Shown in pieces: positions 1-8,969 of a stretch of 64,000 nt of DNA (positions are counted from its first letter, which is position 1; the number at the start of each line of letters is the position of its first letter). The notes under the pieces are model-generated. The model was not told the origin of the DNA and searched no databases. It worked only from the letters and a program-made list of their open reading frames with translations. The stretch lies in NCBI RefSeq assembly GCF_000172795.2, contig NZ_CP020947.1, positions 623,001 to 687,000 of the forward strand, written 5' to 3'. The DNA is from Rhizobium sp. CIAT894 (GTDB lineage: Bacteria; Pseudomonadota; Alphaproteobacteria; Rhizobiales; Rhizobiaceae). The position numbers and the translations under genes were made by a program.

Positions 1-236
1 CGCTCGACGCGGCGCGCCATCTCGGCGGCTGCCCGGCGCGAGAAGGTCATCAGCAGGATACGGCGGGGATCGGCGCCCTTGACGATCAGATGGGCGACCC
101 GATGCGCCAGCGTATTGGTCTTGCCGGAACCGGCGCCGGCAATGACCAGCAGCGGCCCGGCAATATGGCTGCCATCGGTGAGCGTGCCGTGCTCGACGGC
201 CATGCGCTGCTGGGGATTGAGCTTTTCGAGGTACAT
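1..236 (-). CDS. UvrD/Rep-family DNA helicase, N-terminal part (partial)
   Basis: The gene enters from the left edge and is read leftward; only the first 78 codons are present. The protein starts MYLEKLNPQQR, the usual opening of superfamily 1 helicases (Q-motif region). A Walker A motif GAGSGKT follows near residues 34-40, then an LLMTFSRRAAAEM segment matching motif Ia. The start is the first ATG after an in-frame TGA upstream. Family members are ATP-dependent 3'-5' DNA unwinding enzymes for repair or replication restart. Because the rest lies outside the window, UvrD, Rep and PcrA subtypes cannot be separated. Confidence 0.85.
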   Translation of the reverse strand, partial: MYLEKLNPQQRMAVEHGTLTDGSHIAGPLLVIAGAGSGKTNTLAHRVAHLIVKGADPRRILLMTFSRRAAAEMARRVE

Positions 237-332
237 CCAGCCGTCCGGTCGGGCTCCCGCAGAATCACTGGGGAAGATTAGATGTTCCTTGAATGTTCGC
301 GATTGCCGCCTCTGTCAAGCGGCGCGACAACC

Positions 333-617
333 TCAATCGGGGAAATCCGGGCCGACCACGCGCCGCACCAGTTTGAGGCTGCGGTCCGGCTGAAGAATAT
401 AGGTTTCCTCCACCCGTTGGCCCGTCCCGTTGTAGAATTGGTGATGGACGGCGCTGCCGATCGGCGATTTGGTGAGCTTCGTCCGCGGCTGGCCGCCATA
501 GGTGATGCTGCCGGGAATGGGGTCCAGCGCCGGGCTGTCGGCCGAAGAGCAGCCGGCGAGCAAAACCCCGGCAAACAATGCCCCGGAAAATCGGGCGGGC
601 AGAAACGATTTCATCAT
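333..617 (-). CDS. Small predicted lipoprotein
   Basis: A 94-residue protein with a positively charged start, a hydrophobic run and a lipobox LLAGC placing the lipidated cysteine at residue 23, so the mature protein should be anchored to a membrane facing the periplasm. The rest is a short polar domain (GGQPRTKLTKSPIGS, then a YNGTGQRVEETY stretch) that I do not recognise. Several ATGs lie close together. I chose the one preceded at 6 nt by AGAGGG; the ATG at 623 and a longer form from 671 are alternatives. Confidence 0.65.
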   Translation of the reverse strand: MMKSFLPARFSGALFAGVLLAGCSSADSPALDPIPGSITYGGQPRTKLTKSPIGSAVHHQFYNGTGQRVEETYILQPDRSLKLVRRVVGPDFPD

Positions 618-749
618 CGTCATCCCTCTTTCGACTGCATCAGATATGGAAATCGCGGCGTCTTTCGCCAAGGGCTGCCGGCTCAGCCCGCAACGAAATG
701 CCTCGCTGCCGCGTTAACGCGGATCGACCAGTCGCGGGAGAGGTTTAAG

Positions 750-1010
750 GTGTTTGGGTTTCCGGCATTCGCGGAGCATGAGGATTCCGGCGGGGAGGGT
801 CACGGCGGCGCGGCGACCCGCATCTCGGTCGAGAGCGCCCTGCACGCGGCCGGCGATCTCGACGCCGGGGAGATCATCGTCACCACCTCAGGCCCCTATG
901 TCATTCTCGAGGGTTTCGTGCATCGGTGCGGCGATGTCGAGCGTGCCGTCGGGATCGCCGAGAGCATCGTCGGTCGAGCTTATGTGCGCAGTCGCCTGTT
1001 GCGGGCCTGA
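750..1010 (+). CDS. BON-domain protein
   Basis: An 86-residue protein started at GTG because GGGAGAGG lies 6-7 nt upstream and no ATG fits better. Residues from about 30 to the end resemble a BON domain: an alternating pattern around a VTTSGPYVILEGFV core, followed by a helix with ERAVGIAESIVG. BON domains are found in periplasmic or membrane-associated proteins and are thought to bind phospholipid or act in osmotic protection. No signal peptide is visible, so a cytoplasmic location is more likely here. The function is unassigned. Confidence 0.6.
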   Translation: MFGFPAFAEHEDSGGEGHGGAATRISVESALHAAGDLDAGEIIVTTSGPYVILEGFVHRCGDVERAVGIAESIVGRAYVRSRLLRA

Positions 1011-1067
1011 GGGAACCAACTGCCCTCCCGCGTGTTGAAACGCCGGATCGAAACGCTGGAGACCATC

Positions 1068-1328
1068 ATGCGGTTGCTTCTTCGCCTCTCCACGACCTTG
1101 ATATCGGTTTGCGCTGTCTTTGCCGGCTCCGCCTACGCCGCGCTCGAAACCGGCGCGAATTATTCCGCGTTGCCGAAGGACCAGATCGCCCTCAACGAAT
1201 ACACCGGGACGACCGCCTGCGAACCGGCGGAGCCCCATTACCTCCCCACCTTCATCCGCGCGGGCGACGGCACGATCATCGGCGTCGGTTATGTCGAGGT
1301 GGAGAGTGAGGGCGGCGGCGCTTGCTGA
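1068..1328 (+). CDS. Small secreted hypothetical protein
   Basis: An 86-residue protein. The first about 25 residues (MRLLLRLSTTLISVCAVF then AGSAYA) form a classical signal peptide with likely cleavage after AYA, so export to the periplasm is inferred. The mature part contains two cysteines, one near the centre (TTACEPAEP) and one at the extreme C-terminus (GGGAC). These could form a disulphide. I chose this ATG over one 36 nt upstream because CTGGAGA lies just before it and the signal peptide then begins at residue 1. No known domain is recognised. Confidence 0.55.
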   Translation: MRLLLRLSTTLISVCAVFAGSAYAALETGANYSALPKDQIALNEYTGTTACEPAEPHYLPTFIRAGDGTIIGVGYVEVESEGGGAC

Positions 1329-1346
1329 AAATAGTCCTGCTCAAAC

Positions 1347-1383
1347 GAGGCTCGCCTGCGTTACCGCAGAGGTGACGAGCCTC
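1347..1383 (+). terminator. Two-step hairpin after the secreted-protein gene
   Basis: GAGGCTCG (1347-1354) pairs perfectly with CGAGCCTC (1376-1383). Inside it CTGCG pairs with CGCAG around a TTAC loop. The hairpin lies 18 bases after the stop codon, as expected for a transcript end, but a T-run is missing directly after it; a short TCTTTT comes about 25 nt later. Terminator is the most likely role. Confidence 0.45.
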
Positions 1384-1386
1384 TGA

Positions 1387-1401
1387 CCATCATCATGATG
1401 G
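1387..1401. repeat. Perfect short palindrome CCATCAT-C-ATGATGG
   Basis: A 15-base perfect palindrome sits 3 bases after the preceding hairpin and just before a TCTTTT run. It may be the second half of a terminator or a protein-binding site. Nothing else distinguishes the two. Confidence 0.3.
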
Positions 1402-1608
1402 CTGGGCGTCTTTTATGAATACGGCTGCATCAGGCGCAACGCCCGTTGCGCCAAAATCCGGCACAGCTTCGATCCAGGGTTAAAGAAATTAAAGCAATGT
1501 CCCATTCCGGCGCGCTCCGTTTACCCGCCGGTACGCCGGAAATCCTGACCGAAAGGCCAGTTCAAAATCATAGAGCGTGTTTGCGCGTCCTGGCGGACAC
1601 GCGGCGCG

Positions 1609-1851
1609 CTAATGCAGCTTCAGCTTCGCCTCTTCGGCGGCGGCCAGAAACTCGGCTCTCGCCTCTTCCACGCTCTTGCGCCCATCGAGCGCTGCTCGGC
1701 AGGTGCTGCGGGCCTTGATGTAACGCAGCCCGCGCGCATTCGGCCAGAAATCCGCCAGGCACTTCAACGCATCGAACGGCCCGTTGACCGTTCGCGCGTT
1801 AGCACCTTCGAAACCGACCGTCACCGGGCTGGTCCATTTTTCAGTTGCCAT
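1609..1851 (-). CDS. DUF982 family protein
   Basis: An 80-residue protein matching the DUF982 pattern seen in multiple copies in rhizobial genomes: W-x-x-PV near the start, then A-L-x-x-L-x-x-F-WP, a G-x-x-Y-x-x-A-x-x-x-C segment and a C-terminal AR-x-x-F-x-x-AA-x-EA helix. All of these are visible here. The family has no established function. It stands alone, with non-coding stretches on both sides. Confidence 0.75.
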   Translation of the reverse strand: MATEKWTSPVTVGFEGANARTVNGPFDALKCLADFWPNARGLRYIKARSTCRAALDGRKSVEEARAEFLAAAEEAKLKLH

Positions 1852-2101
1852 CGATGCTCCTCCACGATTGCCGACAGAAACAAAGTCGCAGCGCTTCCGT
1901 ATTCCTCCATGGAGACGCCGCCATCAAAGGCATTCTAGCGTGATTTTTGCGGTCAACAATGGTGAATCGTTGGTTGCCGATGAGGCGAAATGTCAGCTTG
2001 CGCACGCACGCAGGCCAAGAGGAATTTTATCCATCGCAAATAAGTTGTATGGCGCCGGCCCGCCGACGCCGCTACCATGCCGGGAAAGTTGAGGGCTCGA
2101 C

Positions 2102-2518
2102 ATGGGTTTAGGTCGAAAATTGATCCAGACTGCTTTACTCTGCGGGACGTTGGCAATGCCGCCTCTCGCTCACGGCGCAGGGCTCACAGCGGAAGACGTC
2201 TTAGCGCGTATATCCATAGACGCCATCCCAAGACTGCAGCGGGAATATTTGCGGGCGACCCTGAGCCGGTACGGTCAAAGCTCGGTAATCGATCTCGGCG
2301 CCTACATCTTGGCGGAGAGGTTTGACCATTGGTATGTCGAAGGCGTGTTCGATGGAACTCCATTAGGACCTCACGCACCGATTCCAGATGAAGAATTGGT
2401 GCTAACCGGAGAACTGTTTGAACTCTGGCAGTTTTCCCCGTTCATATCCTATTATCTCGAAGTAACGGAAATTCCCGATTGCGCTAATGGCAGCGTCCTG
2501 CTTCCCACTTGTCGCTGA
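2102..2518 (+). CDS. Hypothetical secreted protein
   Basis: A 138-residue protein with an N-terminal hydrophobic segment ending AHGA at about residue 26, consistent with a signal peptide and periplasmic location. The rest is acidic and aromatic-rich (LAERFDHWYVEGVFDG), with two cysteines near the C-terminus (PDCANG and LPTC) that could pair. No domain is recognised. Codon use looks less GC-biased than in neighbouring housekeeping genes, which may indicate a more recently acquired gene. It runs toward the tRNA-Thr gene on the opposite strand. Confidence 0.5.
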   Translation: MGLGRKLIQTALLCGTLAMPPLAHGAGLTAEDVLARISIDAIPRLQREYLRATLSRYGQSSVIDLGAYILAERFDHWYVEGVFDGTPLGPHAPIPDEELVLTGELFELWQFSPFISYYLEVTEIPDCANGSVLLPTCR

Positions 2519-2562
2519 GGCTGGTCGGGCGCAGACGAATGATATCCATTGCCTGGGAAAAC

Positions 2563-2637
2563 TGGTGCTGCCGAGTGGGATTGAACCACCGACCTCACCC
2601 TTACCAAGGGTGTGCTCTACCACTGAGCTACGGCAGC
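2563..2637 (-). tRNA. tRNA-Thr (anticodon GGT)
   Basis: On the minus strand the sequence folds as a cloverleaf. Acceptor GCTGCCG (2631-2637) pairs with CGGCAGC (2567-2573). The D arm contains GCTCAGTGGTAGAGC. The anticodon arm is CACCC-TTGGTAA-GGGTG with GGT, and the T arm has GGTTCAATCC. CCA is encoded (2563-2565). Length is 75 nt with CCA. Confidence 0.95.
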
Positions 2638-2792
2638 AGGACCAGGACCCGTGCGAGCCGGGCGGCTCAATTGCGGGAACGGGGCGGCTATTGCCACAGC
2701 TTGACGGCAAGCGCAAGCAGCAAATTCCAACTTCGCGTGGATTGGCATGCAAGGGCCTTTTGGATCGGCGCGAATTCGGCTAATCCTGTGAC

Positions 2793-2987
2793 ATGAACGA
2801 CAAGACCGAAACCGGCCAGCAGAGCCGCAAAGAGGCGATCGAGGCACAGGCGAAGCTGCGCCGCGAGCGTGCCGCCGACAAGCTCAGAGAAAATCTTTCA
2901 AGACGCAAACAGCAGGTTCGCGCCCGCCGTTCCGGCCAGGCTGACGAAACAAATGGCCTGCCCGCCGCAAAAATGGACGAATCGTAA
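2793..2987 (+). CDS. Small charged hypothetical protein
   Basis: A 64-residue, highly charged protein, mostly predicted helix (repeated R/K/E/Q with few hydrophobic residues), with no membrane segment or signal peptide. It lies immediately upstream of murA on the same strand with a 91-base gap. No clear ribosome-binding site precedes the ATG, so the start is uncertain. The composition suggests a coiled or disordered nucleic-acid-associated protein, but there is no recognisable family. Confidence 0.45.
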   Translation: MNDKTETGQQSRKEAIEAQAKLRRERAADKLRENLSRRKQQVRARRSGQADETNGLPAAKMDES

Positions 2988-3078
2988 TGTTCCGTCCCTC
3001 GCCAATTGAAGCGTTTTGATAAATCCCCTAAACACCTCACTCCTCTTTCAAGGCAGAACTTTCAGGAAGTAAGCGCAC

Positions 3079-4371
3079 ATGGATCGTATCAGAATTGTCG
3101 GCGGTAATGAGCTGAATGGCATCATCCCGATTTCCGGCGCCAAGAATGCCGCACTGCCGCTGATGATTGCCTCGCTTCTGACCAGCGATACGCTGACGCT
3201 GGAAAACGTGCCGCATCTGGCCGATGTCGAACTGCTGATGCGCATCCTCGGCAATCACGGCGTCGACGTCGCCGTCAACGGCCGCCGTGAGCGCCAGGAA
3301 GATTCATACGCCCGCACGATCCATTTCACCTGCCGCACCATTGTCGATACCACCGCTTCCTATGAGCTGGTCTCGAAGATGCGCGCCTCCTTCTGGGTCA
3401 TCGGCCCGCTCTTGGCGCGCGAAGGCCATTGCCGCGTGTCGCTGCCGGGCGGCTGCGCCATCGGCACGCGTCCCGTCGATCTCTTCATCGAGGGCCTGAC
3501 GGCGCTCGGCGCCACCATGGAGATTGACGCCGGTTACATCAACGCCAAGGCGCCGGCCGGCGGCCTGATCGGCGCGCGCTACACCTTCCCGAAAGTCTCG
3601 GTCGGCGCCACCCATGTGCTGATGATGGCGGCAACGCTTGCCCGCGGCACGACTGTCATCGGCAATGCCGCCCGCGAGCCTGAGGTCGTCGACCTTGCCA
3701 ACTGCCTGAACGCCATGGGCGCCAAGATCTCCGGCGCCGGCACTGCGACCATCACCATCGAAGGCGTCACCTCGCTCTCCGGCGCCCGCCACCGCGTCCT
3801 GCCGGATCGTATCGAGACCGGCACCTATGCCATGGCGGTCGCCATGGCCGGCGGCGACGTCGTGCTCGAAAATACCGATGTGGCGCTGCTCGACACCGCA
3901 CTGGAAACGCTGCGCCGCGCCGGCGCCGAGATTTCGTCGACCAACAACGGCATGCGCGTCAGGCGCAACGGCGCCGGCATCAAGCCGGTCGATATCGTCA
4001 CCGATCCCTTCCCGGGCTTCCCCACCGATCTGCAGGCGCAGTTCATGGCGCTGATGACCCGCTCTTCGGGCATCTCGCATGTTACCGAGACCATCTTCGA
4101 AAACCGCTTCATGCATGTGCAGGAGCTTGCCCGCCTCGGCGCCAGGATCACGCTCTCCGGCCAGACGGCGAAGATCGAAGGTGTCCAGCGCCTGCGCGGC
4201 GCCCCCGTCATGGCGACCGATCTGCGCGCCTCCGTTTCGCTTGTTATCGCCGGCCTTGCCGCCGAGGGCGAAACCACGGTCTCGCGCGTCTATCACCTCG
4301 ATCGCGGTTTCGAGCGGCTCGAGGAGAAGCTGACCCGCTGCGGCGCCATCGTCGAGCGCATCAGCGAGTAA
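3079..4371 (+). CDS. murA: UDP-N-acetylglucosamine 1-carboxyvinyltransferase MurA
   Basis: A 430-residue enzyme of normal length for MurA, which transfers enolpyruvate from PEP to UDP-GlcNAc in the first committed step of peptidoglycan precursor synthesis in the cytoplasm. The N-terminal GGNELNG and [10 protein letters not shown] blocks are present, with the substrate-contacting Lys22-Asn23 pair. The active-site loop [14 protein letters not shown] carries the catalytic, fosfomycin-sensitive cysteine at residue 126. The ATG is preceded by AGGAAG. It is followed on the same strand by the DUF2948 gene after 95 bases. Confidence 0.98.
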   Translation: MDRIRIVGGNELNGIIPISGAKNAALPLMIASLLTSDTLTLENVPHLADVELLMRILGNHGVDVAVNGRRERQEDSYARTIHFTCRTIVDTTASYELVSKMRASFWVIGPLLAREGHCRVSLPGGCAIGTRPVDLFIEGLTALGATMEIDAGYINAKAPAGGLIGARYTFPKVSVGATHVLMMAATLARGTTVIGNAAREPEVVDLANCLNAMGAKISGAGTATITIEGVTSLSGARHRVLPDRIETGTYAMAVAMAGGDVVLENTDVALLDTALETLRRAGAEISSTNNGMRVRRNGAGIKPVDIVTDPFPGFPTDLQAQFMALMTRSSGISHVTETIFENRFMHVQELARLGARITLSGQTAKIEGVQRLRGAPVMATDLRASVSLVIAGLAAEGETTVSRVYHLDRGFERLEEKLTRCGAIVERISE

Positions 4372-4466
4372 GCACCGTTCATCGCGGTTGCGTAATTGAT
4401 CGCAGCATCTTATTTCCCTTGTCTGACGCATCGCCATTCCGGCGGTGGCTGCCGGGGTAAGACTGA

Positions 4467-4898
4467 ATGACCGATCTGAAGCTCGTAGCGCTCGATGACG
4501 AGGACCTTGCGGTCATTTCCGCGCATATGCAGGACAGCGTCTTCAAGGTCGGCGATATCGACTGGTCGCCGCGCGACGCGCAGTTCGCCCTTGCCGTCAA
4601 TCGTTTCGTCTGGGAAGGTGCCGAGCGCAAGCGCAAGGGTTTCGAGCGCCGCCGGGCTGCTCTGGTCTTCAAGCGCGTGCTGGCCGTGCGGTCGCTCGGC
4701 ATCGATCGTGGCAAACGCGACGAGGTGCTGTCATTGCTGGCGCTGCGTTTCGAGCGGAAAGGCGAGGGGCCGGATGGCACGATCGAGCTGTCTCTGTCCG
4801 GCACCGCCTCGATCGCGCTCGATGTCGAATGCATCGAGGTGCAGCTCGCCGATATCGGCGGTGCCTGGGAGGCTTCCTCCAAGCCTCGTCACCTCTAG
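4467..4898 (+). CDS. DUF2948 family protein
   Basis: A 143-residue protein matching the alphaproteobacterial DUF2948 family: start LKLVALDDEDLAVISAHMQD, central DAQFALAVNRFVWE, then a C-terminal beta-rich part ending in a CIEVQLADIG segment. The family function is unknown. Its constant position between murA and hisD in rhizobia, which I recall from related genomes, suggests a conserved housekeeping role. The stop codon abuts a palindromic repeat that begins at the very next base. Confidence 0.85.
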   Translation: MTDLKLVALDDEDLAVISAHMQDSVFKVGDIDWSPRDAQFALAVNRFVWEGAERKRKGFERRRAALVFKRVLAVRSLGIDRGKRDEVLSLLALRFERKGEGPDGTIELSLSGTASIALDVECIEVQLADIGGAWEASSKPRHL

Positions 4899-4945
4899 TG
4901 CATGTCGCCCGGAAGTGTGCAGCGGTTCCGGGATAACGACATGCA
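4899..4945. repeat. RIME-like palindromic repeat, module A copy 1
   Basis: The outer arms TGCATGTCG (4899-4907) and CGACATGCA (4937-4945) are perfect inverted repeats. The inner arms CCCGGAA and TTCCGGG also pair, around GTGTGCAGCGG. Compared with other copies in this window, whose inner arms are CGCAAAA and TTTTGCG, both arms have changed together, which keeps the pairing. The copy begins directly after a stop codon, so it lies in the transcript between DUF2948 and hisD. Confidence 0.8.
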
Positions 4946-5007
4946 TAAGAGTGCTTAACGCCTGAAGTTTGAATATTGCGGTTTCGAGTTAAGAAGGAAT
5001 ATCGGCC

Positions 5008-6306
5008 TTGGCAATCTGGCTGGATCAGGCATCGGAAGGTTTCGAGCAGCATTTCGCTGCCTTTCTGACGACGAAGCGCGAAGTTTCCGAGGATGTGAAC
5101 GCCACCGTTCGCGCCATCATCGATGATGTCAGGGCCCGCGGTGATGTGGCGCTGGCCGAATATTCGCTGAAATTCGACGGCATCGATTTCGCCAAAGTCC
5201 CGATGCGCGTCACGCCGGAAGAGATCGACGCGGCGATCGAGGCGGTGCCTGCCGAAGTGCTGGGCGCGCTGAAGCTTGCCGCACTGCGCATCGAATCCCA
5301 TCATCGCCGGCAGTTGCCGAAGGATGATATTTACGAGGATGATCTCGGCGTCGGTCTCGGTTCGCGCTGGACGGCGATCGAAGCTGTCGGCCTCTATGTG
5401 CCGGGCGGCACCGCAAGTTATCCAAGCTCGGTGCTGATGAATGCCGTGCCGGCCAAGGTTGCCGGCGTCGAGCGCATCGTCATTGCGGTCCCCGCCACCG
5501 GCGGCGCCGTCAATCCGGCGGTGCTGGCTGCCGCCAAGCTTGTCGGCGTTACTGAGATCTACCGTGTCGGCGGCGCCCAGGCGATCGCCGCTCTTGCCTA
5601 TGGCACCGAGACGATCGCCCCGGTCGCCAAGATCACCGGCCCCGGCAATGCCTATGTCGCTGCCGCCAAGCGCCACGTCTTCGGCACCGTCGGCATCGAT
5701 ATGATCGCCGGTCCCTCCGAAGTGCTTGTGATCGCCGATAAGGACAACAATCCCGATTGGATCGCCGCCGACCTCCTGGCGCAGGCCGAGCACGATGTCA
5801 GCGCCCAGGCGATCCTGATCACCGACGATGCCGAATTCGGCAAGGCGGTGGAACAGGCGGTCGAACGCCAGCTGAAAACGCTCAATCGCGCCGAGACGGC
5901 GGCGGCAAGCTGGCGCGATTTCGGCGCAGTCATCCTCGTTGCCGATCTGAAACAGGCCATACCGCTCGCCAACCGCATCGCTGCCGAGCATCTGGAGCTT
6001 GCGCTCGCCGATCCGGATCGGCTGCTCGACGGCATCCGCAATGCCGGTGCGATCTTCATCGGCGCTCATACGCCCGAGGTGATCGGCGATTATGTCGGCG
6101 GTTCGAACCACGTGCTGCCGACGGCACGGTCGGCGCGCTTCTCATCCGGTCTTTCGGTGCTCGATTTCGTCAAGCGTACCTCGATCCTGCGCCTCGGCCC
6201 GCAGCAGCTCCGCACCCTCGGCCCGGCGGCAATTGCCCTTGCCGTCTCCGAAGGCCTCGATGCCCATGCGCGATCGGTCGCGATCCGCCTCAACCTCGAA
6301 AGGTGA
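5008..6306 (+). CDS. hisD: Histidinol dehydrogenase
   Basis: A 432-residue zinc enzyme catalysing the last two oxidations of histidine biosynthesis (L-histidinol to L-histidine with 2 NAD). The family signatures are visible: the GLYVPGG block, a [15 protein letters not shown] segment, [20 protein letters not shown] with the zinc-ligand region, and the C-terminal EH-L plus GGSNHVLPT segment holding catalytic residues. The start is TTG at 5008, with AAGGAA 9 nt upstream; no ATG lies near the conserved N-terminus. The next gene starts 4 bases after the stop. Confidence 0.97.
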   Translation: MAIWLDQASEGFEQHFAAFLTTKREVSEDVNATVRAIIDDVRARGDVALAEYSLKFDGIDFAKVPMRVTPEEIDAAIEAVPAEVLGALKLAALRIESHHRRQLPKDDIYEDDLGVGLGSRWTAIEAVGLYVPGGTASYPSSVLMNAVPAKVAGVERIVIAVPATGGAVNPAVLAAAKLVGVTEIYRVGGAQAIAALAYGTETIAPVAKITGPGNAYVAAAKRHVFGTVGIDMIAGPSEVLVIADKDNNPDWIAADLLAQAEHDVSAQAILITDDAEFGKAVEQAVERQLKTLNRAETAAASWRDFGAVILVADLKQAIPLANRIAAEHLELALADPDRLLDGIRNAGAIFIGAHTPEVIGDYVGGSNHVLPTARSARFSSGLSVLDFVKRTSILRLGPQQLRTLGPAAIALAVSEGLDAHARSVAIRLNLER

Positions 6307-6310
6307 GGGC

Positions 6311-6784
6311 ATGGCGAAGGGCGATTTCCGGCTCTGCGACGTCGTCCTGGACGATACGATCGGCCGTTCGACGCCCGATGTCGAGCATGAACGCGCCGTC
6401 GCCATCTTCGATCTGATCGAGGAGAACAGCTTTGCGCCGCTCGGCCATGCCGGCGGGCCTTACCGGCTGAACATCTCGCTGGTCGATTCGAAGCTGGTCT
6501 TTGCCATCACCACCGAAGAGGGCGGCGCGGTCGCCACCCATATCCTGTCGCTCACGCCCTTCCGGCGGATCGTCAAGGATTACTTCATGATCTGCGAGAG
6601 CTATTATGAAGCGATCCGTTCGGCCACACCGAGCCGCATCGAGGCGATCGACATGGGCCGTCGCGGCATCCACAATGAAGGTTCGCAGACGCTGAAGGAC
6701 AGGCTGGCCGGCAAGATAGAGGTCGATTTCGACACCGCCCGGCGGCTGTTCACCCTGGTCTGCGTGCTCTACTGGCGCGGGTGA
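6311..6784 (+). CDS. UPF0262 family protein
   Basis: A 157-residue protein of the UPF0262 family, restricted in my knowledge to Alphaproteobacteria and of unknown function. Typical segments are the [19 protein letters not shown] start region, [10 protein letters not shown], and [20 protein letters not shown] followed by GRRGIHNEG. It starts 4 bases after hisD, and its stop codon overlaps the proposed GTG start of the next gene. hisD, this gene and the phosphatase are therefore very likely co-transcribed and translationally coupled. Confidence 0.88.
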   Translation: MAKGDFRLCDVVLDDTIGRSTPDVEHERAVAIFDLIEENSFAPLGHAGGPYRLNISLVDSKLVFAITTEEGGAVATHILSLTPFRRIVKDYFMICESYYEAIRSATPSRIEAIDMGRRGIHNEGSQTLKDRLAGKIEVDFDTARRLFTLVCVLYWRG

Positions 6785-7266
6785 CGGCCATGGATCTCGG
6801 CGCCGACATCCACGAGGGAAAGCGGCCGGGCGCCATCCTCTTCATGTGCGGAATGAATGCCATCCGCTCGCCGATGGCCGAAGCGATCGCCCGCAGCATG
6901 CTGCCTGCCAATACCTATATCCGTTCGGCCGGCGTTCGCGCCGGCGAGCGCGACCCCTTCGTCGATGTGGTGCTCGATGAGATCGGGCTTTCCCTCGGGC
7001 GCCGCCTGCCGCAGACGCTGGAAGAACTCGAGGACGATTATTTCGATCTGATCATCACGCTGTCGCCGCAGGCCCATCATGCCGCCCTCGAGCTGACCCG
7101 CTCGAATGCGATCGATGTCGTCTACTGGCCGACGATGGATCCGACGGTCGTCAGCGGCACGCGCGAGCAGATTTTGGAAAGCTACCGCGAGGTCCGCGAT
7201 CACCTGACCGGCCTCATCGAAAGCCGGCTGCTCAAACGAAATGGCATTGCCGCGCAATCGGCATGA
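6781..7266 (+). CDS. Low-molecular-weight protein-tyrosine-phosphatase family protein
   Basis: A 161-residue protein with the LMW phosphatase P-loop C-x5-R-S at residues 23-30 (CGMNAIRS). The chain is followed by SAGVRAG and a late DP (MDPT) likely acting as the general-acid region. The family includes tyrosine phosphatases and arsenate reductases. No second or third redox cysteine of an ArsC type is seen, so phosphatase activity is favoured. The GTG start overlaps the previous stop (GTGA); an ATG at 6790 would remove three residues. It is the third gene of the hisD operon. Confidence 0.85.
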   Translation: MTAMDLGADIHEGKRPGAILFMCGMNAIRSPMAEAIARSMLPANTYIRSAGVRAGERDPFVDVVLDEIGLSLGRRLPQTLEELEDDYFDLIITLSPQAHHAALELTRSNAIDVVYWPTMDPTVVSGTREQILESYREVRDHLTGLIESRLLKRNGIAAQSA

Positions 7267-7389
7267 AAACAAATGAAGGAAAGCCCGATCAACAAGGTTC
7301 ACAAACCTGCGTTGATTGTGTAGTTTCCGCGCAAATTTTAAAGGCGCGCGCTGCGCTGCCTCTTCAACCCACAGGAAGAAAACACCTAT

Positions 7390-7608
7390 ATGCCTAAAGA
7401 AGAAGTCCTCGAATTCCCGGGTATCGTCACCGAACTTCTGCCGAATGCGACGTTCCGCGTGAAGCTCGAAAACGAACACGAGATCATCGCCCATACCGCC
7501 GGCCGCATGCGCAAGAACCGCATCCGCGTTCTCGCCGGCGACAAGGTGCTGGTGGAAATGACGCCCTATGACCTGACCAAGGGCCGCATCACCTACCGTT
7601 TCAAGTAA
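7390..7608 (+). CDS. infA: Translation initiation factor IF-1
   Basis: A 72-residue protein of exact IF-1 length with the S1-like OB fold. Visible blocks are [44 protein letters not shown], and the ending [18 protein letters not shown]-1 binds the 30S A site with IF-2 and IF-3 during initiation. It is preceded by 123 bases containing its likely promoter and followed after 57 bases by maf, probably on the same transcript. Confidence 0.98.
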   Translation: MPKEEVLEFPGIVTELLPNATFRVKLENEHEIIAHTAGRMRKNRIRVLAGDKVLVEMTPYDLTKGRITYRFK

Positions 7609-7665
7609 GCTTGCCCGAAGGTCCTGCAAGGGCTTTTGCTCCCGTCTGCCGATGGTCGAGGTTCC

Positions 7666-8286
7666 ATGACGCTGAAATACAAGCTCATTCTGGCCTCGGG
7701 CTCGCCCCGTCGCGTCGACCTGCTCAATCAGGCCGGCATCGAGCCGTCGCGGCTGATGCCGATGGATATCGACGAGGCGCCGAAGAAGTCGGAGCATCCG
7801 CGTTCGCTCGCCCGCAGGCTTTCGGCTGAGAAGGCCGAAGCTGCCCTTGCGGCCATCAAGGGCGATATCACCTGGAAGGGCAGCTATATCCTGTCTGCCG
7901 ATACGGTGGTGGCCGTTGGCCGGCGCATTCTCGGCAAGGCCGAGTTCGCCGACGAGGCCTTGAGCTCGCTGCATCTGCTGTCCGGGCGCAACCATATGGT
8001 CTACACCGGCGTTTGCCTGGTGACGCCGGATCGCAAGATCCGCCAGAAGATCGTCGAGACCAAGGTCCGCTTCAAGCGGCTGTCCGGCTTCGAGATCGAG
8101 AACTACCTGGCCTCGGGCCAGTGGCGCGGCAAAGCAGGCGCTTACGGCATCCAGGGCCTTGCCGGCACCTTCGTGCAGAAGATGGTGGGCTCCTACACCA
8201 ATGTCGTCGGCCTGCCGCTTTATGAAACCATTCTGCTTCTGACCGGCGAAGGCTTCGATGTGCATAGCCGGTGGCCCGAGGGCTGA
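7666..8286 (+). CDS. maf: Maf-like nucleoside triphosphate pyrophosphatase
   Basis: A 206-residue protein with the Maf signature ASGSPRR near residue 10, the later LSADTVV block with a conserved acidic residue and the [10 protein letters not shown] segment. Maf proteins hydrolyse non-canonical or pyrimidine NTPs to NMP plus pyrophosphate and are linked to septum control. I chose the ATG directly before [15 protein letters not shown] rather than upstream starts because GTCGAGG precedes it and the conserved region begins there. The family member (dTTP/UTP or m7GTP type) is not assigned. Confidence 0.93.
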   Translation: MTLKYKLILASGSPRRVDLLNQAGIEPSRLMPMDIDEAPKKSEHPRSLARRLSAEKAEAALAAIKGDITWKGSYILSADTVVAVGRRILGKAEFADEALSSLHLLSGRNHMVYTGVCLVTPDRKIRQKIVETKVRFKRLSGFEIENYLASGQWRGKAGAYGIQGLAGTFVQKMVGSYTNVVGLPLYETILLLTGEGFDVHSRWPEG

Positions 8287-8324
8287 GCCCCGAAGGCCAA
8301 TGCCTGAATGAGGACGGACCGATC

Positions 8325-8537
8325 ATGCCCGAAGACAAGAAAGCCGCTGCCAAGGTCGAGCCGCTGCGCAAGACGCGCCCTTGCCCCGAATGCGGCAAAC
8401 CCTCGCACCGCGAACATTACCCCTTCTGTTCCAACCGCTGCCGCGAGGTCGACCTCTCCCGCTGGCTGACCGGCGCCTATGCCATTCCGGTGGCCGAGGA
8501 TGAGACCAAGGCCGATTATCCGGATGAGGAAAACTAG
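8325..8537 (+). CDS. yacG: YacG zinc-finger protein, predicted DNA gyrase inhibitor
   Basis: A 70-residue protein with the YacG zinc site C-P-E-C followed about 15 residues later by C-S-N-R-C. The conserved ECGKPS and YPFCSNRCREVDLSRWL segments and a W-L-x-G-x-Y-x-IP tail are present. In Escherichia coli YacG binds GyrB and blocks DNA binding. It starts 38 bases after maf with GAGGACGG upstream, and the infA-maf-yacG order suggests one transcript. A RIME-like repeat begins one base after its stop codon. Confidence 0.93.
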   Translation: MPEDKKAAAKVEPLRKTRPCPECGKPSHREHYPFCSNRCREVDLSRWLTGAYAIPVAEDETKADYPDEEN

Positions 8538-8538
8538 A

Positions 8539-8639
8539 GCATGTCGCGCAAAAGTGTGCAGCGGTTTTGCGGCAACGACATGCGGAAAACAAAGACCTAA
8601 AGCGCGAAGAGCGAATCTGAAAGATCGCGACGCGCTTTA
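8539..8639. repeat. RIME-like repeat, modules A and B, copy 2
   Basis: Module A (8539-8583) has arms GCATGTCG and CGACATGC with an inner GCAAAA/TTTTGC pair around GTGTGCAGCGG. Module B (8598-8639) has arms TAAAGCGCG and CGCGCTTTA around AAGAGCGAATCTGAAAGAT. This two-palindrome organisation of about 100 bases matches what is known of rhizobial RIME elements. It lies just downstream of yacG and could end or stabilise that transcript. Confidence 0.8.
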
Positions 8640-8719
8640 GATATTCCACCGGCGAAGCTCTTATTTTTCCTCATGAATCCGCAAAATCGGCAAGACCGTC
8701 AAAAAAGAGTCATTTGACG

Positions 8720-8748
8720 CTTGCCATGGCCGAACAAGATGCTATAAC
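8720..8748 (+). promoter_or_regulatory. Predicted vegetative promoter of tRNA-Phe
   Basis: CTTGCC (8720-8725), close to the alphaproteobacterial CTTGAC -35 box, is followed after exactly 17 bases by TATAAC (8743-8748). The tRNA begins 71 bases after the -10 box. A TTGACG six bases upstream of the -35 box gives a 23-base spacer and is less likely. Confidence 0.6.
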
Positions 8749-8818
8749 CCCGCTCGCTTCCGGGGCGAACCAAGGCCCCGCGGTTCTTTTTCCAAAGGGA
8801 ACCATCGGAAGCAGGTTA

Positions 8819-8894
8819 GCCCAGGTAGCTCAGTTGGTAGAGCAGCGGATTGAAAATCCGCGTGTCACTGGTTCGATTCCGGTCCTGGGCACCA
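8819..8894 (+). tRNA. tRNA-Phe (anticodon GAA)
   Basis: Acceptor GCCCAGG pairs with CCTGGGC. The D arm contains GCTCAGTTGGTAGAGC. The anticodon arm is CGGAT-TGAAA-ATCCG with GAA, and the T arm has GGTTCGATTCC. CCA is encoded (8892-8894). The 3' flank is followed by an integrase-like fragment, consistent with a past integration site. Confidence 0.96.
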
Positions 8895-8969
8895 TCGCCA
8901 TCTGCATAGTATCTGCTGCATTTTTCAAGATCGTGCGCCTTCATCAAATACCCGGGTTTTAAAAGTTTT

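Noticed and set aside
4669..6111. A 480-codon open frame on the minus strand
   Set aside because: Covers hisD and DUF2948 in antisense; low-complexity composition typical of a shadow.
8714..8748. TTGACG at 8714 as the -35 box of tRNA-Phe
   Set aside because: The spacer to TATAAC would be 23 bases; CTTGCC at 8720 gives 17 bases and fits alphaproteobacterial promoters better.
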